Part shown: piece after piece, positions 8,401-16,470 of the stretch
Layout of the letters: each line of letters opens with the position of its first letter
How positions within the stretch are numbered: position 1 is the stretch's first letter
From: Aureobasidium sp. EXF-3400
Taxonomy: Eukaryota; Ascomycota; Dothideomycetes; Dothideales; Saccotheciaceae
NCBI GenBank assembly: GCA_024195585.1
Contig: SWBL01000569.1
Location: forward strand, 1-19,835
Direction of reading: 5' to 3'
DNA: 19,835 nt
Program-made: the position numbers and the translations under genes
Notes under the pieces: model-generated
Told to the model about the DNA's origin: nothing
What the model saw: the letters and a program-made list of their open reading frames with translations, nothing else
Database searches by the model: none

Positions 8401-10825
8401 GCGCAACGTAAACGAGAACACCCTCGTCGTCGGCTTCGATGACCTTTCTCATTGCATAGAACGAGATGAAAGTTTTACCGGCAGATGTGGGCGCGACGAC
8501 GAAGAGACTCTTGTTGTCATCGATACCGTCGAGAACCTTTCTCTGCCAGCCATCAGGTTGGAAGTCTACTCTTGAGTCGGGGGCAGCATCCATACTGCGG
8601 TCGAGGAAAGGCCCACAGTGGAGAAGTTGGAATGCTTTGCTTGACAGCTTGTTCTTCACGAGTTCTGCGCTCTGCAGAGGAAGCGCGAAGCGGAATGGCA
8701 GCGATTTGTCTTGGGTCGGCTTAGGGATGTCGACAGGAGGAAGACCGAAAGTGTCTACGGTAAGCTTGATCTTCTCGCAGATCGTCTTGGTCATGTTCTC
8801 GCTTTGAACCAGGTTTCTGGCAGTGTGCCAGATGAAAGCAACGATGCCGTTGGGATCCTGGTCGTTGGTCTTGCCTGATTGGATAGCAATCTCTACTAAC
8901 GTGCTCAGGGAGAACAGTTGAACTTCAGCACCAAGGACTTCTCTCTTGTCCTTGGGCAAACTGGCGAAGTAATCCTTGGTCTTGATGTAACGAGAGGGCA
9001 AGTCGCTCTCGGCAGACAGACTCTTCAAGATGATGTGCCATGCTTGCATAACCTTGGAGTCTGCAGCTTCTGCCTTCTTGGCTTGGAAAGCTGCAGCGGC
9101 CTCCTGGGCAGCCTGCTTACCACTGACCTTGACATTCTTCTTGCCGCCCTTGGGGTTACCACCCTTCTTCGAACTGTCGGCGGTTTTAGTAGGCTCAGGT
9201 ACAGTCTTCTTGTTTTCTGACTTCTGTGCAACTTTTGAGGCGGCTGCGGACTTGACGAGTAGTGTCTCGGGCTCGAGTGCTCTTCCCACAGAGTTGGTCA
9301 AACTTGCAGCATACTTCTGCATCTCGTCCATGTACTTCTGGTTTCTGCGGCGAGCACGCAGCTCATCTCGTGGGGAAAGGACTGGTGTGTTCTTCGACTG
9401 AATAGGGCGCTTGGCGTTGTGCCAGTGAGACACCTCCTGGAAGATACGGGCCGAAGGTCTGCTAGTCTCCTCGGATGCATGGTCGTCGATGCCGAGACGA
9501 ATGGAAGTCAAATGTTGGTCGAAAACAGGGTTGGAGAAGGGAAGCACGCTCTTGTTTCCGGTGGGGCTTGTGGAAGGAGCGTCCAATGTTGAGGTTTCCA
9601 TTCTCCTTGTGTCGGTCTCGCCGTTAGTTGACGCTCCATCACAGATCGTCTTCAAGCATTCGCTGAGCTTCTGCAGTCTGCTCTGCACAGTTTCGGGCAT
9701 GGATGAGAGATCGAGGCCCTTGGAGATAATGTTGAACAGACGACCGTCGAAGAAATCGGCTACATCACACTCGTTGTTCTCAATTTTCTGGTGGTATTGG
9801 GCCCAGTTCGAACTTCTCAGAATTTCGGCTGCTTGGCTGTAGAAGCTAGAGAGCTGCTCCTGGTCGTCGCGTGCTACCGTAGTATGTTGCAGACTGCGTG
9901 CTGAGAGCGGGAGTGCGTGAAGGAGCGCGGTGTGTATAAGGACATGATGCGTGAATTGTTGCACATTTGATGAAGCAGATGAGCTCTTGATCAGGCGTGA
10001 CAGAGTCAAAACTGTGAGACGTTCTCTCTCGGTAATGTTGGATGTGTTTGTTCCGACTTCGTTGATTTCTGCGGAAGAGATGGGTTCTGAGACATCACTC
10101 GGGTGCTTGGGGCTTGCGTCCAGAGCTGGGTCCAGTGTGTGGGAGAGGTTCTTGGTTTCTAACACCATAGCCATGATCTTTGTGTCGACGAATTCTGAGC
10201 CATTGATCAAAGCCACATTGTAGCCGGACAAGATGAAATGCACAATAATGGATCTCAACTGTGTTCTTGGATCAGGGACATCTCTGTCTTGTGTGGTGTG
10301 GCTGCGAGCACCATCGTGGCACATCAAGAAATAAACTGCAGAATTGCGCAGATAATCATCAAATGCTTGATCATACAGATCTGTGAAGCAGTGGACCTGA
10401 ACATCTTCTGAATGCAGATTGGACTGAAGGTGGCGAATTATGGCAGCTCTTGTGAGAAGGTACTTGGAACGGTTGATTGACTTGACATTCTGGGGAATGC
10501 AGAGCTGGCGGTGAGCATCAAAGAAGGCGACGTGGAATCTGCAGTTGCGGCGCTGGAGCTGTGCGAGATATTCTTCTACAAGGTAGACAGCATGCAGCAT
10601 CTGGAAACCATCCTCAAAATCAAGTAGTGAGTTTTCAAAGCATTGCAAAAGAAGGGAATCGCCCTCAATGGCGAACAGTTCTTGGCCAGCAAAATCGCCC
10701 ACGAGATCTACTCGCCGCGAAGACAGACGATGGTAGCTTTTCAGTATCTTTTGATCTTCTTCAGATCTGGAAATGTCTTCGACATTGACATATTCGATGT
10801 CTTGTTGAACACCATCGGTTGCCAT
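5420..10825 (-). CDS. DDX60-like Ski2-type DExH RNA helicase
   Basis: A single uninterrupted 1801-codon frame from ATG 10823-10825 to TAG 5420-5422. The helicase core starts near residue 755 (FQPDGWQRKVLDGI). Motif I is APTSAGKT (778-785), Ia VAPTKALVNQI (about 807), II DEVH (885-888) and III SAT (914-916). A long insertion of about 200 residues follows, then AILFNYDRTRCEDI (about 1121). A charged coiled-coil-like segment (about 1140-1200) precedes motif V ATGTLALGINMP (1286-1297) and motif VI QCAGRAGRRGFD (1317-1328). The DEVH box, the QxxGRAGRRG motif and the size fit the DDX60/DDX60L branch of Ski2-like helicases, which in animals take part in viral RNA recognition and RNA turnover. The fungal role is not known to me. 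Residues 525-595 are Lys/Ala-rich and probably disordered; the last 130 residues are acidic and Lys-rich. Residues 40-175 may form a separate alpha/beta domain. All ATPase motifs are intact. Probably nuclear or cytosolic, as no targeting signal is visible. Confidence 0.93.
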   Translation of the reverse strand: MATDGVQQDIEYVNVEDISRSEEDQKILKSYHRLSSRRVDLVGDFAGQELFAIEGDSLLLQCFENSLLDFEDGFQMLHAVYLVEEYLAQLQRRNCRFHVAFFDAHRQLCIPQNVKSINRSKYLLTRAAIIRHLQSNLHSEDVQVHCFTDLYDQAFDDYLRNSAVYFLMCHDGARSHTTQDRDVPDPRTQLRSIIVHFILSGYNVALINGSEFVDTKIMAMVLETKNLSHTLDPALDASPKHPSDVSEPISSAEINEVGTNTSNITERERLTVLTLSRLIKSSSASSNVQQFTHHVLIHTALLHALPLSARSLQHTTVARDDQEQLSSFYSQAAEILRSSNWAQYHQKIENNECDVADFFDGRLFNIISKGLDLSSMPETVQSRLQKLSECLKTICDGASTNGETDTRRMETSTLDAPSTSPTGNKSVLPFSNPVFDQHLTSIRLGIDDHASEETSRPSARIFQEVSHWHNAKRPIQSKNTPVLSPRDELRARRRNQKYMDEMQKYAASLTNSVGRALEPETLLVKSAAASKVAQKSENKKTVPEPTKTADSSKKGGNPKGGKKNVKVSGKQAAQEAAAAFQAKKAEAADSKVMQAWHIILKSLSAESDLPSRYIKTKDYFASLPKDKREVLGAEVQLFSLSTLVEIAIQSGKTNDQDPNGIVAFIWHTARNLVQSENMTKTICEKIKLTVDTFGLPPVDIPKPTQDKSLPFRFALPLQSAELVKNKLSSKAFQLLHCGPFLDRSMDAAPDSRVDFQPDGWQRKVLDGIDDNKSLFVVAPTSAGKTFISFYAMRKVIEADDEGVLVYVAPTKALVNQIAAEIQGRYSKKFKYPGKSVWAIHTRDHRINNATGCQVLVTVPHVLQIMLLAPSHANSWATRVKRIIFDEVHCIGQAQDGVVWEQLLLLAPCPIIALSATVGNPDVFSDWLSTTEKAMGIDFEMVRHPYRYSDLRKFYYDPPKKFLFDGLGQKKGLPTLGLDGTTGFEYLHPVACLVNRSAGMPDDLSFEPRDCYTLWKAMKEHSNDKYSLSAELDPTNALPNVIRKQDVLKWEAGLKKVLAAWMEDTASPFNAVFTTLSGKRPQKEELYAPTAKRTGQREAQEVQEDNFLPLLCRLHEQEAMPAILFNYDRTRCEDICAKIHDDLKEAEDQWKATDPKWKAKIVQWEAWKKEQERKGAKASKVSKSKKPAEEGMTKADVQRDAADTDANGFEGFDPTAPQEGYHFCNFKAIQVSELEDYMRELEWRRVPQWLIVALTRGVAVHHSGMNRKYRQVVEILFRKGFLRVVVATGTLALGINMPCKTVVFTGESVFLTALEYRQCAGRAGRRGFDLLGNVVFQNMQHEKVLRLMSSRLPDLNGHFPVTTTLVLRLFTLLHGSNNSKYAAACINSLLSQPRLYMGGPSFKDQTLHHLRFSIEYLRRQQLLDANGTTLNFAGLVSHLYFTENSSFAFHALLKEGYLHRLCADIDNNAESVVNTLMLVMSHLFGRVYCRKSDAEYREKVVKPSSSMVFLPPLPEEAAQVLNEHGQQTLDIFSTYVRTFVDQHVQDADDVLPLTARQVGSSSVDSASGLEKVSLPSTKIRSPFVALSGHTDNFKSISELCRSVRSGVFLEESAIPHVAMLSQDLDQPLNAYLVDFFKHGDVKTLEKANGIRRGDVWFMLNDFSLVLATIITSLLNFMKLKVGSDMDFLDTMGELDTLEEAEDETVAVKEDGEAIPAPSEAPKAAMATITKKKAKKAESWEDMADEEEVIEKDYNEAAAKLDELNFDSAAWEGQGGEKGLLKVLKSFQRLHSEFNLKFKAMWA

Positions 10826-11859
10826 GTTGTCGGGGGCTGTGCGGTTTTGGTTCGGTGCGTGCGCGCAGCTGTAAAAGGTCAGGGATCGTTGGTGGAGGAA
10901 GTGGTTCTAAAGGAAAGCGTTGAGCGCAAGAGGGAGGCTGGCCAGTTTTATGAATTCTGGTGAACCGAGTGGGCTTGCAGAGCCTGCAGTGTTACACAGT
11001 GGACGCTGCAGCACGCTGAGTAGACACCAGTCTTGTTTGCCACGGATAGTGCCTGCGCCTTCCTCCGCATGGTTTAAGACTGGTCTGTGCACTTTCACCA
11101 AATCAGTTAAACAGACATCTTCTTCTTTCACTCAGGCACTCAAGCGCCAAGGCAACTTGTAGTCACTCACGATGGTGTTCTCACTCTAGGAGCTTCAAAG
11201 AGAGATTCCATGTCTTCGATTTTCACAAATGGTTCATCAATGTGTCCATAACTTTGCATAAATTAGAACATCAATATGTAAACTTATGCTTCTATGAAGC
11301 ACGGTTTCCATGCTCAAAATCACGATCTATCGATCAGGTGTATGGTATGCATTTTCATAGCAGTGATCTAGGTTAGCGTCACTAAGGATCCTATCAACCT
11401 CCAAGTGGGCACCTTCAGCTCAAGATGACCTTTCTTGATCCTATCTCCGTCCATCACCAAACGAACTGGGTAACAAAGTTCTGTCATTTGTAGCATCATC
11501 AGCACCCTCGTCGATCGACCCGACCAAGTCATCAGCTAGGATCTCCAAGATCTGAGAGACGAACGGAACAACAACAAGGGAAGTTGAGCAAGTACTCCGC
11601 ACACAAGCTTCACGGGGTCCAGAGTTTATGTTTGACGTGAGCTTCTGAACGCCATGGTGTTTGGCTGCTACCCCAGCGAGAGTTTTCTACTGAGTTAGTT
11701 GATCGAAACCCACTCTGTTTCTGTAGAACATCTGACCAGCTCCAAGTGAGGGGTCAAGATGGACCTGTGTACATAAAATGGCCGTCGTTCGCTCTCCTCA
11801 ATGGTCTTCTACTTCACTCACACCAGTTTACATCCGTACCACAACCAAGATCCGCAAGC
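10826..11859. other. Divergent intergenic region between helicase gene and family member 2
   Basis: About 1 kb separating two divergently transcribed genes, so it should contain both promoters. A TATA-like CATAAAA lies near 11772, about 85 bp before the ATG at 11860. A 54-codon minus-strand frame (11368-11532) is open but has no supporting motif. The central part (11200-11400) is relatively AT-rich. No RNA gene or long repeat was seen. Confidence 0.5.
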
Positions 11860-12414
11860 ATGTCTCAAGGCCGACAGGTTTTCAACTCTGGCGGTGAGAG
11901 CAAAGACAAGACAGAAGACCTCCATGTCCAAACGACTATCCTTACTTCCTTTGGCCAGATCAACGTTCCCATGAGGTTCAGACTGGTCGAACACGATCCA
12001 ACCTTCACAAAGGTCGCCGACGACCTGGCAGTATTCCAGGACATTCTCTGCCTTCCACGATCATACGGTACCCTGGTCAGGAAGGTCTCCAAGAATCTTA
12101 ACTGCCGCCTCGACAGAACATCTCCAAGACGTCCTCGATGGAGCTTCCCATGGCGTAAGCGCCAGGACATCGATCTCGGCTTCAGGACCTTCATTACCTA
12201 TAAGCTGCCGGGGTCAACCTACAACACCATCGAACTCAACGAGGCAAACTGGTCAGATCTCCGTCACTTGTTTGATTGGTATAAGCCATCAGAGGCCGTG
12301 TTCCAAGTTGACTGGTGGTTCAAGGGCGAGCGCGTGGAAGGCGAGCGTAAGGAAGATGGTATGGAAGAAAGCTTCGAAGACAGCGCGGAATCGTGGAAGA
12401 TCGATAGCTACTGA
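11860..12414 (+). CDS. Small putative beta-grasp-like protein, family member 2
   Basis: A 184-aa protein starting at ATG 11860 (context CGCAAGCATGTC); the longer open frame to 11746 begins with GTG and is disregarded. It ends at TGA 12412-12414. The core runs CLPRSYGTLVRKVSKNL (64-80), a basic loop rich in Arg/Pro (84-101), strand DIDLGFRTFITYKL (103-116), TIELNEANWSDLRHLF (123-138) and VFQVDWWFKG (147-156). Asn130 and Trp152 are 22 residues apart, as in the proteins at 3978-4520 and 13452-14168. The Y-loop-I-L-x-E-x-NW pattern resembles the second half of PB1/ubiquitin-like domains, where an acidic stretch follows a strand. The last 30 residues are acidic and probably disordered. It is transcribed away from the helicase gene. 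No signal peptide or membrane segment. Function unknown. Confidence 0.78.
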   Translation: MSQGRQVFNSGGESKDKTEDLHVQTTILTSFGQINVPMRFRLVEHDPTFTKVADDLAVFQDILCLPRSYGTLVRKVSKNLNCRLDRTSPRRPRWSFPWRKRQDIDLGFRTFITYKLPGSTYNTIELNEANWSDLRHLFDWYKPSEAVFQVDWWFKGERVEGERKEDGMEESFEDSAESWKIDSY

Positions 12415-12722
12415 TCAGATGTTGCGATGTTAGATTATGGTTAGTCGAGCCTCCGGGCTTGTTCGTTTGTCGCTTTCTTCTCTCTTCTTTGATGAGCAAC
12501 CATGTCGGCTTCGGTTGGATGGGTCAGATTTCAGTTTTGATATGTAGTAATGCAAATGCAGTGTTCTTGAATGACTTCTCCGTGGACTACGTTGTTTCTG
12601 TGCTGGCAGTCTACTGCAGTCTGGTCGGGGCCGGCCGTTGTGCCGAATAGAGGCTCCATGGCCGTTCGGCCAAGCGTTTCTTCTCCGGCCTTGCGGATAG
12701 GCACATTATCGAATGCGGAAAC

Positions 12723-12736
12723 GTGTCGCGCGACAC
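12723..12736. repeat. 14-bp perfect palindrome GTGTCGCGCGACAC
   Basis: The sequence equals its own reverse complement over 14 bases. It sits about 310 bp after one small gene and about 730 bp before the next. It could be a dimeric transcription-factor site, but nothing else supports this. Confidence 0.4.
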
Positions 12737-13328
12737 TTTTGGTAGGTCAAATCCGCGGTGTATACGTCAGTACTCTGATTCTTCCTCTTGTTGAGAAGCA
12801 GAAATCATGGTGAAGGATTGTTTCACACTCCAGCAAGTTGATTGAGCTTTCATTTGTGTCTAGCGAGAGTAAAGGGGGAAGACGAAAGGTGGAGCTGGAG
12901 AAATCCTTGCGTGTGTTGAGAGAGTCGAGACATGGGACGGTGGCCCAAAAAAGGGATCCCCACTTGCGCAGGTCAGCCGCACTGTGCACAAGCTATCGAT
13001 CTGCTGTCCTGGACGAGCGATACTTCGGCAGTTTGTATAACGCATGATTAGGTGTCTTTTCCGGGGGCAGTCAGCCGCCTGCTGCAAATCTCACGTTGTC
13101 ATAGTCACACTGCGGACCTGACTCAGAAAGAGGCATGTAACTCTCGATAGAGTTGTTGTTTGAAGGAGCGGAGATGAGAGAAACTTGGATATGCAAAAGG
13201 TCAAAGTTACGCGCTTGCGCATGGGCCGGCCCTCCAATACTGGAGTCATGAACCGACCTTTTTTAAACGGCTGCGCCTTCTGTCTCTCTTTGCAAGCACC
13301 TTTTCCACTGGGAAACACCTCTTTCTAA

Positions 13329-13335
13329 TATATAA
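13329..13335 (+). promoter_or_regulatory. TATATAA, probable TATA box of family member 3
   Basis: TATATAA followed by a pyrimidine/CA-rich leader (CCACTACACACCTATCC) is typical of a fungal core promoter. It lies 67 bp before the ATG at 13396 and 123 bp before the ATG at 13452. Confidence 0.45.
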
Positions 13336-13395
13336 CGACTTATCCCACTACACACCTATCCATCCAACTCTGCAACGGACAAACTCAGCGAGGAC

Positions 13396-13488
13396 ATGAA
13401 AGATCCATCTTTACGGGCCCACCAGGATTATTCACAGCATTCTCAGACAGGATGCTCGCCAGTAACCAGGGCAAGGCAGCCACCATGA
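13396..13488 (+). other. Upstream open frame overlapping the start of family member 3
   Basis: The first ATG after the TATA box opens a 30-codon frame (start MKDPSLRAHQ) that ends at TGA 13486-13488 and overlaps the ATG at 13452 in a different frame. It may act as a translation-limiting uORF. Alternatively it is the true first exon: a GT at 13462 and AG at 13508-13509 would make a 48-nt intron joining another open frame. A second frame change would then be needed to reach the conserved core, so the uORF reading is simpler. Confidence 0.35.
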
Positions 13489-14168
13489 GGACCGCATCGA
13501 GCACCTCAGGACAAACCCGAAAGTCGAGTACAGGAACTCTTTCAACCTGGTCTCGCAACGCCCGATTCAGCCTACGCATACCGCTCGTTGGTCGCCAAAT
13601 CCATATATCATCGCAACGAGCCTGTCGACAAGTGGAATCGGTTCTCTACATGCCCTCCATGTTGTACCGCAGTTTCTACGAATTGGAAAGGGAGGTCTGC
13701 AGCGCGATATTCGGAGCTCTGTATGAGCAGGGCGAAAAGACTAGCTTCGCGATGTCGACCGAGATAGAGCTTCTCTACCACGTCCGGGATGGCCAGTCGG
13801 GTTATTTGTCGCCCAAATGCGAGAGATACATTCTAGACGAGGATAACTGGGAAGAGGGTCTGGAACGCGTCCTGTCAGGGGAGGCCAAGAAGGTGGAGCT
13901 GCGAGCGACCTGGCATAGATCGAAGGGATCAGGGCAGATTTCCAAGAGCACGTCGACTACACAGACGCCTTCGAACTTCCCAGCACGCAAGGAGATGGAG
14001 CCTATGTCAGCAAGCTCGCGCAGCCCTACCAGGACCAACAGCAGCAGCACCAGCCCGAGACGTTCAGAGACCATGTCGACCAGAAGAAGCTCGAAAAGTG
14101 AACGCGACAACAGCCCAGTCAGCAGAACGGACAGCGGACTAGGCGAGATGGTGGAAGTGTTGAAGTGA
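13452..14168 (+). CDS. Small putative beta-grasp-like protein with Ser/Arg-rich tail, family member 3
   Basis: A 238-aa frame from ATG 13452 to TGA 14166-14168. The conserved part starts at about residue 66: YMPSMLYRSFYELEREVCSA (66-85) aligns without gaps to residues 71-90 of the protein at 3978-4520. Then come strand TEIELLYHVRDG (103-114), ERYILDEDNWEEGLERVL (124-141) and VELRATWHRS (148-157). Asn132 and Trp154 are 22 apart, as in the other two members; only one Trp remains here (W-H instead of W-W). Residues 158-232 are Ser/Thr/Arg-rich (SSSTSPRR, STRRSSKSER), probably disordered and a likely phosphorylation target. The first ~60 residues are basic and may be mis-framed, because an upstream ATG at 13396 opens another frame. 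It converges with cwc21 (150 bp between stops). Function unknown. Confidence 0.68.
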   Translation: MLASNQGKAATMRTASSTSGQTRKSSTGTLSTWSRNARFSLRIPLVGRQIHISSQRACRQVESVLYMPSMLYRSFYELEREVCSAIFGALYEQGEKTSFAMSTEIELLYHVRDGQSGYLSPKCERYILDEDNWEEGLERVLSGEAKKVELRATWHRSKGSGQISKSTSTTQTPSNFPARKEMEPMSASSRSPTRTNSSSTSPRRSETMSTRRSSKSERDNSPVSRTDSGLGEMVEVLK

Positions 14169-14192
14169 TGTGCGATCAAAAGTTGGTTGTTG

Positions 14193-14211
14193 GTGTGTGT
14201 GTGTGTGTGTG
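14193..14211 (+). repeat. (GT)9 microsatellite
   Basis: Nine GT units plus a terminal G lie 25 bp after the stop of family member 3, in the 3' space between convergent genes. Such tracts vary in length between strains. Confidence 0.85.
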
Positions 14212-14317
14212 AGGAGGATTAAAGATGCAATCCTGGTTGACCGTGTGACAATGCGAGCCGATCAACCGGTTCCAACGCGGCGCTGGAACGCGACAGAGCT
14301 GAGCAGCAGAGGTTCCC

Positions 14318-14897
14318 TTAGTCTGAATATTCATCCTCTTCTTTTGCCCTTCTAGACTCTTCTGCTTGACGATCCTGAATCTGGCGAGCCTTCTCCTCTT
14401 GCTTCTTCCAGTGACTGCCTTCTTCGTAGTCTTTGCTGATGCCGAAAGCGCGTCTGAGTTTCTCGCTTTCCTCGATCTTTGCTCTGGCTAGCTCGTGGAC
14501 TTGATGTGACTTGAGACCTCTTGCGTTGGTCGTGGTATTTTTGCTTGATTGTTCGGCTTGAAGCTTCTTGCGTAGGGCGGTGCATTGGTCCTCGATTTCG
14601 TCTTCATCTGCCCTAGTCGTGTGTTAGCTTCAATGGGCTGGTAGAAGGATTCAGTGGGTATAGATACTCTTCCTCCTCGAGCTTGTCGCGCAACTCGAAA
14701 ACCTTGACTTCAATCTCGCGCTTGCGATCGTGCTCAAGAATTTCCTTGTCGGGTTGACGCTGGCGGTGTCTGAGAAGATCGTGGTCCTTGGAGTAGGGAG
14801 CGGCGGCGTCGCGCGGCTTGAGATGAGAAAGGTTGCGCTGGACATAGCCAGAGGTACCACTGCCGCGTGGTGTAGAGAGTCCGACGTTAGAAGACAT
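14318..14897 (-). CDS. cwc21: Pre-mRNA-splicing factor Cwc21 (cwf21 domain)
   Basis: Coding sequence is complement(join(14318..14612, 14668..14897)), 174 aa. The 55-nt intron has donor GTATCT, branch site GCTAAC and acceptor CTAG, and joins LEEEE to ADEDEIEDQ in frame. The N-terminus MSSNVGLSTPRGSGTSGYVQ is the signature of Cwc21 and SRRM2 (GLxTPRGSGTSGYVQRNL). It is followed by the helical cwf21 domain (about 50-95: ILEHDRKREIEVKVFELRDK). In yeast, Cwc21 binds Prp8 and Snu114 in the catalytic spliceosome. The C-terminus is a charged helix without the long RS region of animal SRRM2. The length fits fungal Cwc21. Nuclear. It shares a 234-bp divergent promoter region with cdc123. Confidence 0.94.
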
Positions 14898-15131
14898 GAT
14901 GAGTGTGATTGTTTGGTGTGATGGGTTGAGGGTAGGAACAAGATGGGAAGAGCGAAGTTCAGTAAGTGGAAGGTACCAAGAGTGAAGTCATCAAGGCGGG
15001 GAGTCGAAAAGTCGCGCCGGCATTTTCATGTGATTCATTCGACCTTCTTTCTACTTGTTCCATAGCTAGCTGCTCGTCGGCTTTTTCTTTTGCTCTTGCT
15101 GCTTTCTTCTGACATTGCACATTGAGCAGAC
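14898..15131. promoter_or_regulatory. Divergent promoter region cwc21 / cdc123
   Basis: The 234 bp between the two start codons must hold both 5' leaders and promoters. The cdc123 side is pyrimidine-rich (CTTTTTCTTTTGCTC near 15079-15095), as in many fungal housekeeping promoters. There is no TATA box. Confidence 0.55.
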
Positions 15132-16470
15132 ATGGCGACAGAAGAACATGGCGAGCCTTCTCAGCCTCTAACGGAGCTTCCTTTTGCGCCCCTCACAAAG
15201 TCTCACATCATCCATTGCTCATATCACAACTGGTACCCCAAGTACGACCACCATACACTCTTTCGCCTGTTGGATCGCCCACTGACTATTGCCTACCAGG
15301 TACCGCGCTATATCACCCAAAGCTCGCCTCATCCCTATCACCCGTCCCTTCCTCGACTACCTCCGCGCAGACGGCATTGTTATCCCCCCAGACGAGGATG
15401 ACCCACGACGTGACTGGTCAGACAGCGACTCTGGCATCTTCTCGGCTTCTGATACTGCTGGAGAAGAGGACGACGATGAAGAGGAGGATCCTTCTGCCGA
15501 GTGGCGCAATATCCACCGTGCCATCAAGAACACCATCGCCGAGCTTGGTGGTAAGGTTGTCCCCAAGCTGAATTGGTCCGCTCCCAAGGATGCTACCTGG
15601 ATCGCTGCTACCAACAGCATGGAGTGCAGACTCCCAAGCGATATCTACCTGCTGCTCAAGAGCTCCGACTTTGTTACCCACGATCTCGAGCATGCCTACG
15701 ACGATTGTCTAGAGGACGACCCATCATCCCAAGACATGCCTCAATCCACAAACGACATCCCATACCACCTGGTCTTACGCAAATTCTTCCAGATGAACCC
15801 TTCTGTCGAATTCAGGTGTTTTGTCAGAAATCGCAAGCTCATCGCTCTCTGCCAGCGAGATCTAAATCATTTCGACTTTCTCTTCAAAATGCAAGACAAG
15901 CTACGCCACGTCATTCACAACTTTTTCGATGATAGACTCAAGCACACTTTCCCAGACTCCGACTTTGTCTTTGACGTATACGTCCCTCCGCCACATGATC
16001 GTGTTTGGTTGATCGACGTCAATCCTTGGGCAGTCAGGACAGATCCCTTGTTGTTTAGCTGGCTGGAGCTTTTGACACTACCCGAGCCACCGGAGGAAAA
16101 GGTCATTCGCATTCCTATCAAGCCCGATGGTCCTGCCGTAGAATCTCAGGAGCAGTCCGAGTCTCAAGGTACCGACGCAAAAGAAGGTGAAGTCACAGAG
16201 GGCAAAACAGACATGGAGGACGATGATGATAGTGAAGAGGAGGCCGATGAGGAGATCTGGGTGCCAGAGTTCCGCTTGATCAGAAAAGACGACCCTGAAG
16301 CCTATAGCTTCAACACACCACAGTACAGCGCGCACAAGCTACCACGAGATGTTGTCGACGCAAGTCAGGGCGGTCCTGGTGCATTGAGAGAATTTGCAGA
16401 CAACTGGAAAGAGATGTTGGCAAAACAGCAACAGCAAGACGCCGAGTATGAGAGCAGCGAGGGAGATTGA
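15132..16470 (+). CDS. cdc123: Cdc123 (D123 family), eIF2 assembly factor
   Basis: Coding sequence is join(15132..15241, 15300..16470), 426 aa. The 58-nt intron has donor GTACGA, branch site CTGAC and acceptor CCAG, and restores [18 protein letters not shown]. The ATG at 15132 has context AGACATGG. Cdc123 is an ATP-grasp-fold protein that helps assemble the eIF2 complex through eIF2-gamma and so supports translation initiation and cell-cycle entry. Family signatures seen: CSYHNWYP (29-36), [16 protein letters not shown] (123-138), [18 protein letters not shown] (196-213), FDVYV (261-265) and [18 protein letters not shown] (274-291), which carries the Asp/Asn metal-binding end. An acidic loop (76-101) and an acidic C-terminal part (about 310-345) make it longer than the yeast and human proteins. 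Cytosolic. Confidence 0.96.

Larger units (their letters stand above)
12415..13451. other. Intergenic region between family members 2 and 3
   Basis: Just over 1 kb with no supported gene; short open frames on both strands lack recognisable content. It holds several GC-rich palindromes: GGCCGGCC at 12629-12636, GGCCGTTCGGCC at 12660-12671, GTGTCGCGCGACAC at 12723-12736 and GGGCCGGCCC at 13223-13232. The 3' end is the promoter and leader of the gene at 13452, with a TATA box at 13329 and an upstream ATG at 13396. Confidence 0.5.

Noticed and set aside
11368..11532. 54-codon minus-strand frame ending in a natural-looking tail (GHLELKVPTWRLIGSLVTL)
   Set aside because: No upstream exon with matching splice sites was found and the frame is short enough to be chance; worth only a homology search.
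13802..14179. 125-codon minus-strand frame with Leu/Val-rich, membrane-like stretches
   Set aside because: It is the reverse reading of the Ser/Arg-rich tail of family member 3; antisense of Ser/Gln/Lys/Asn codons gives Leu/Val runs.
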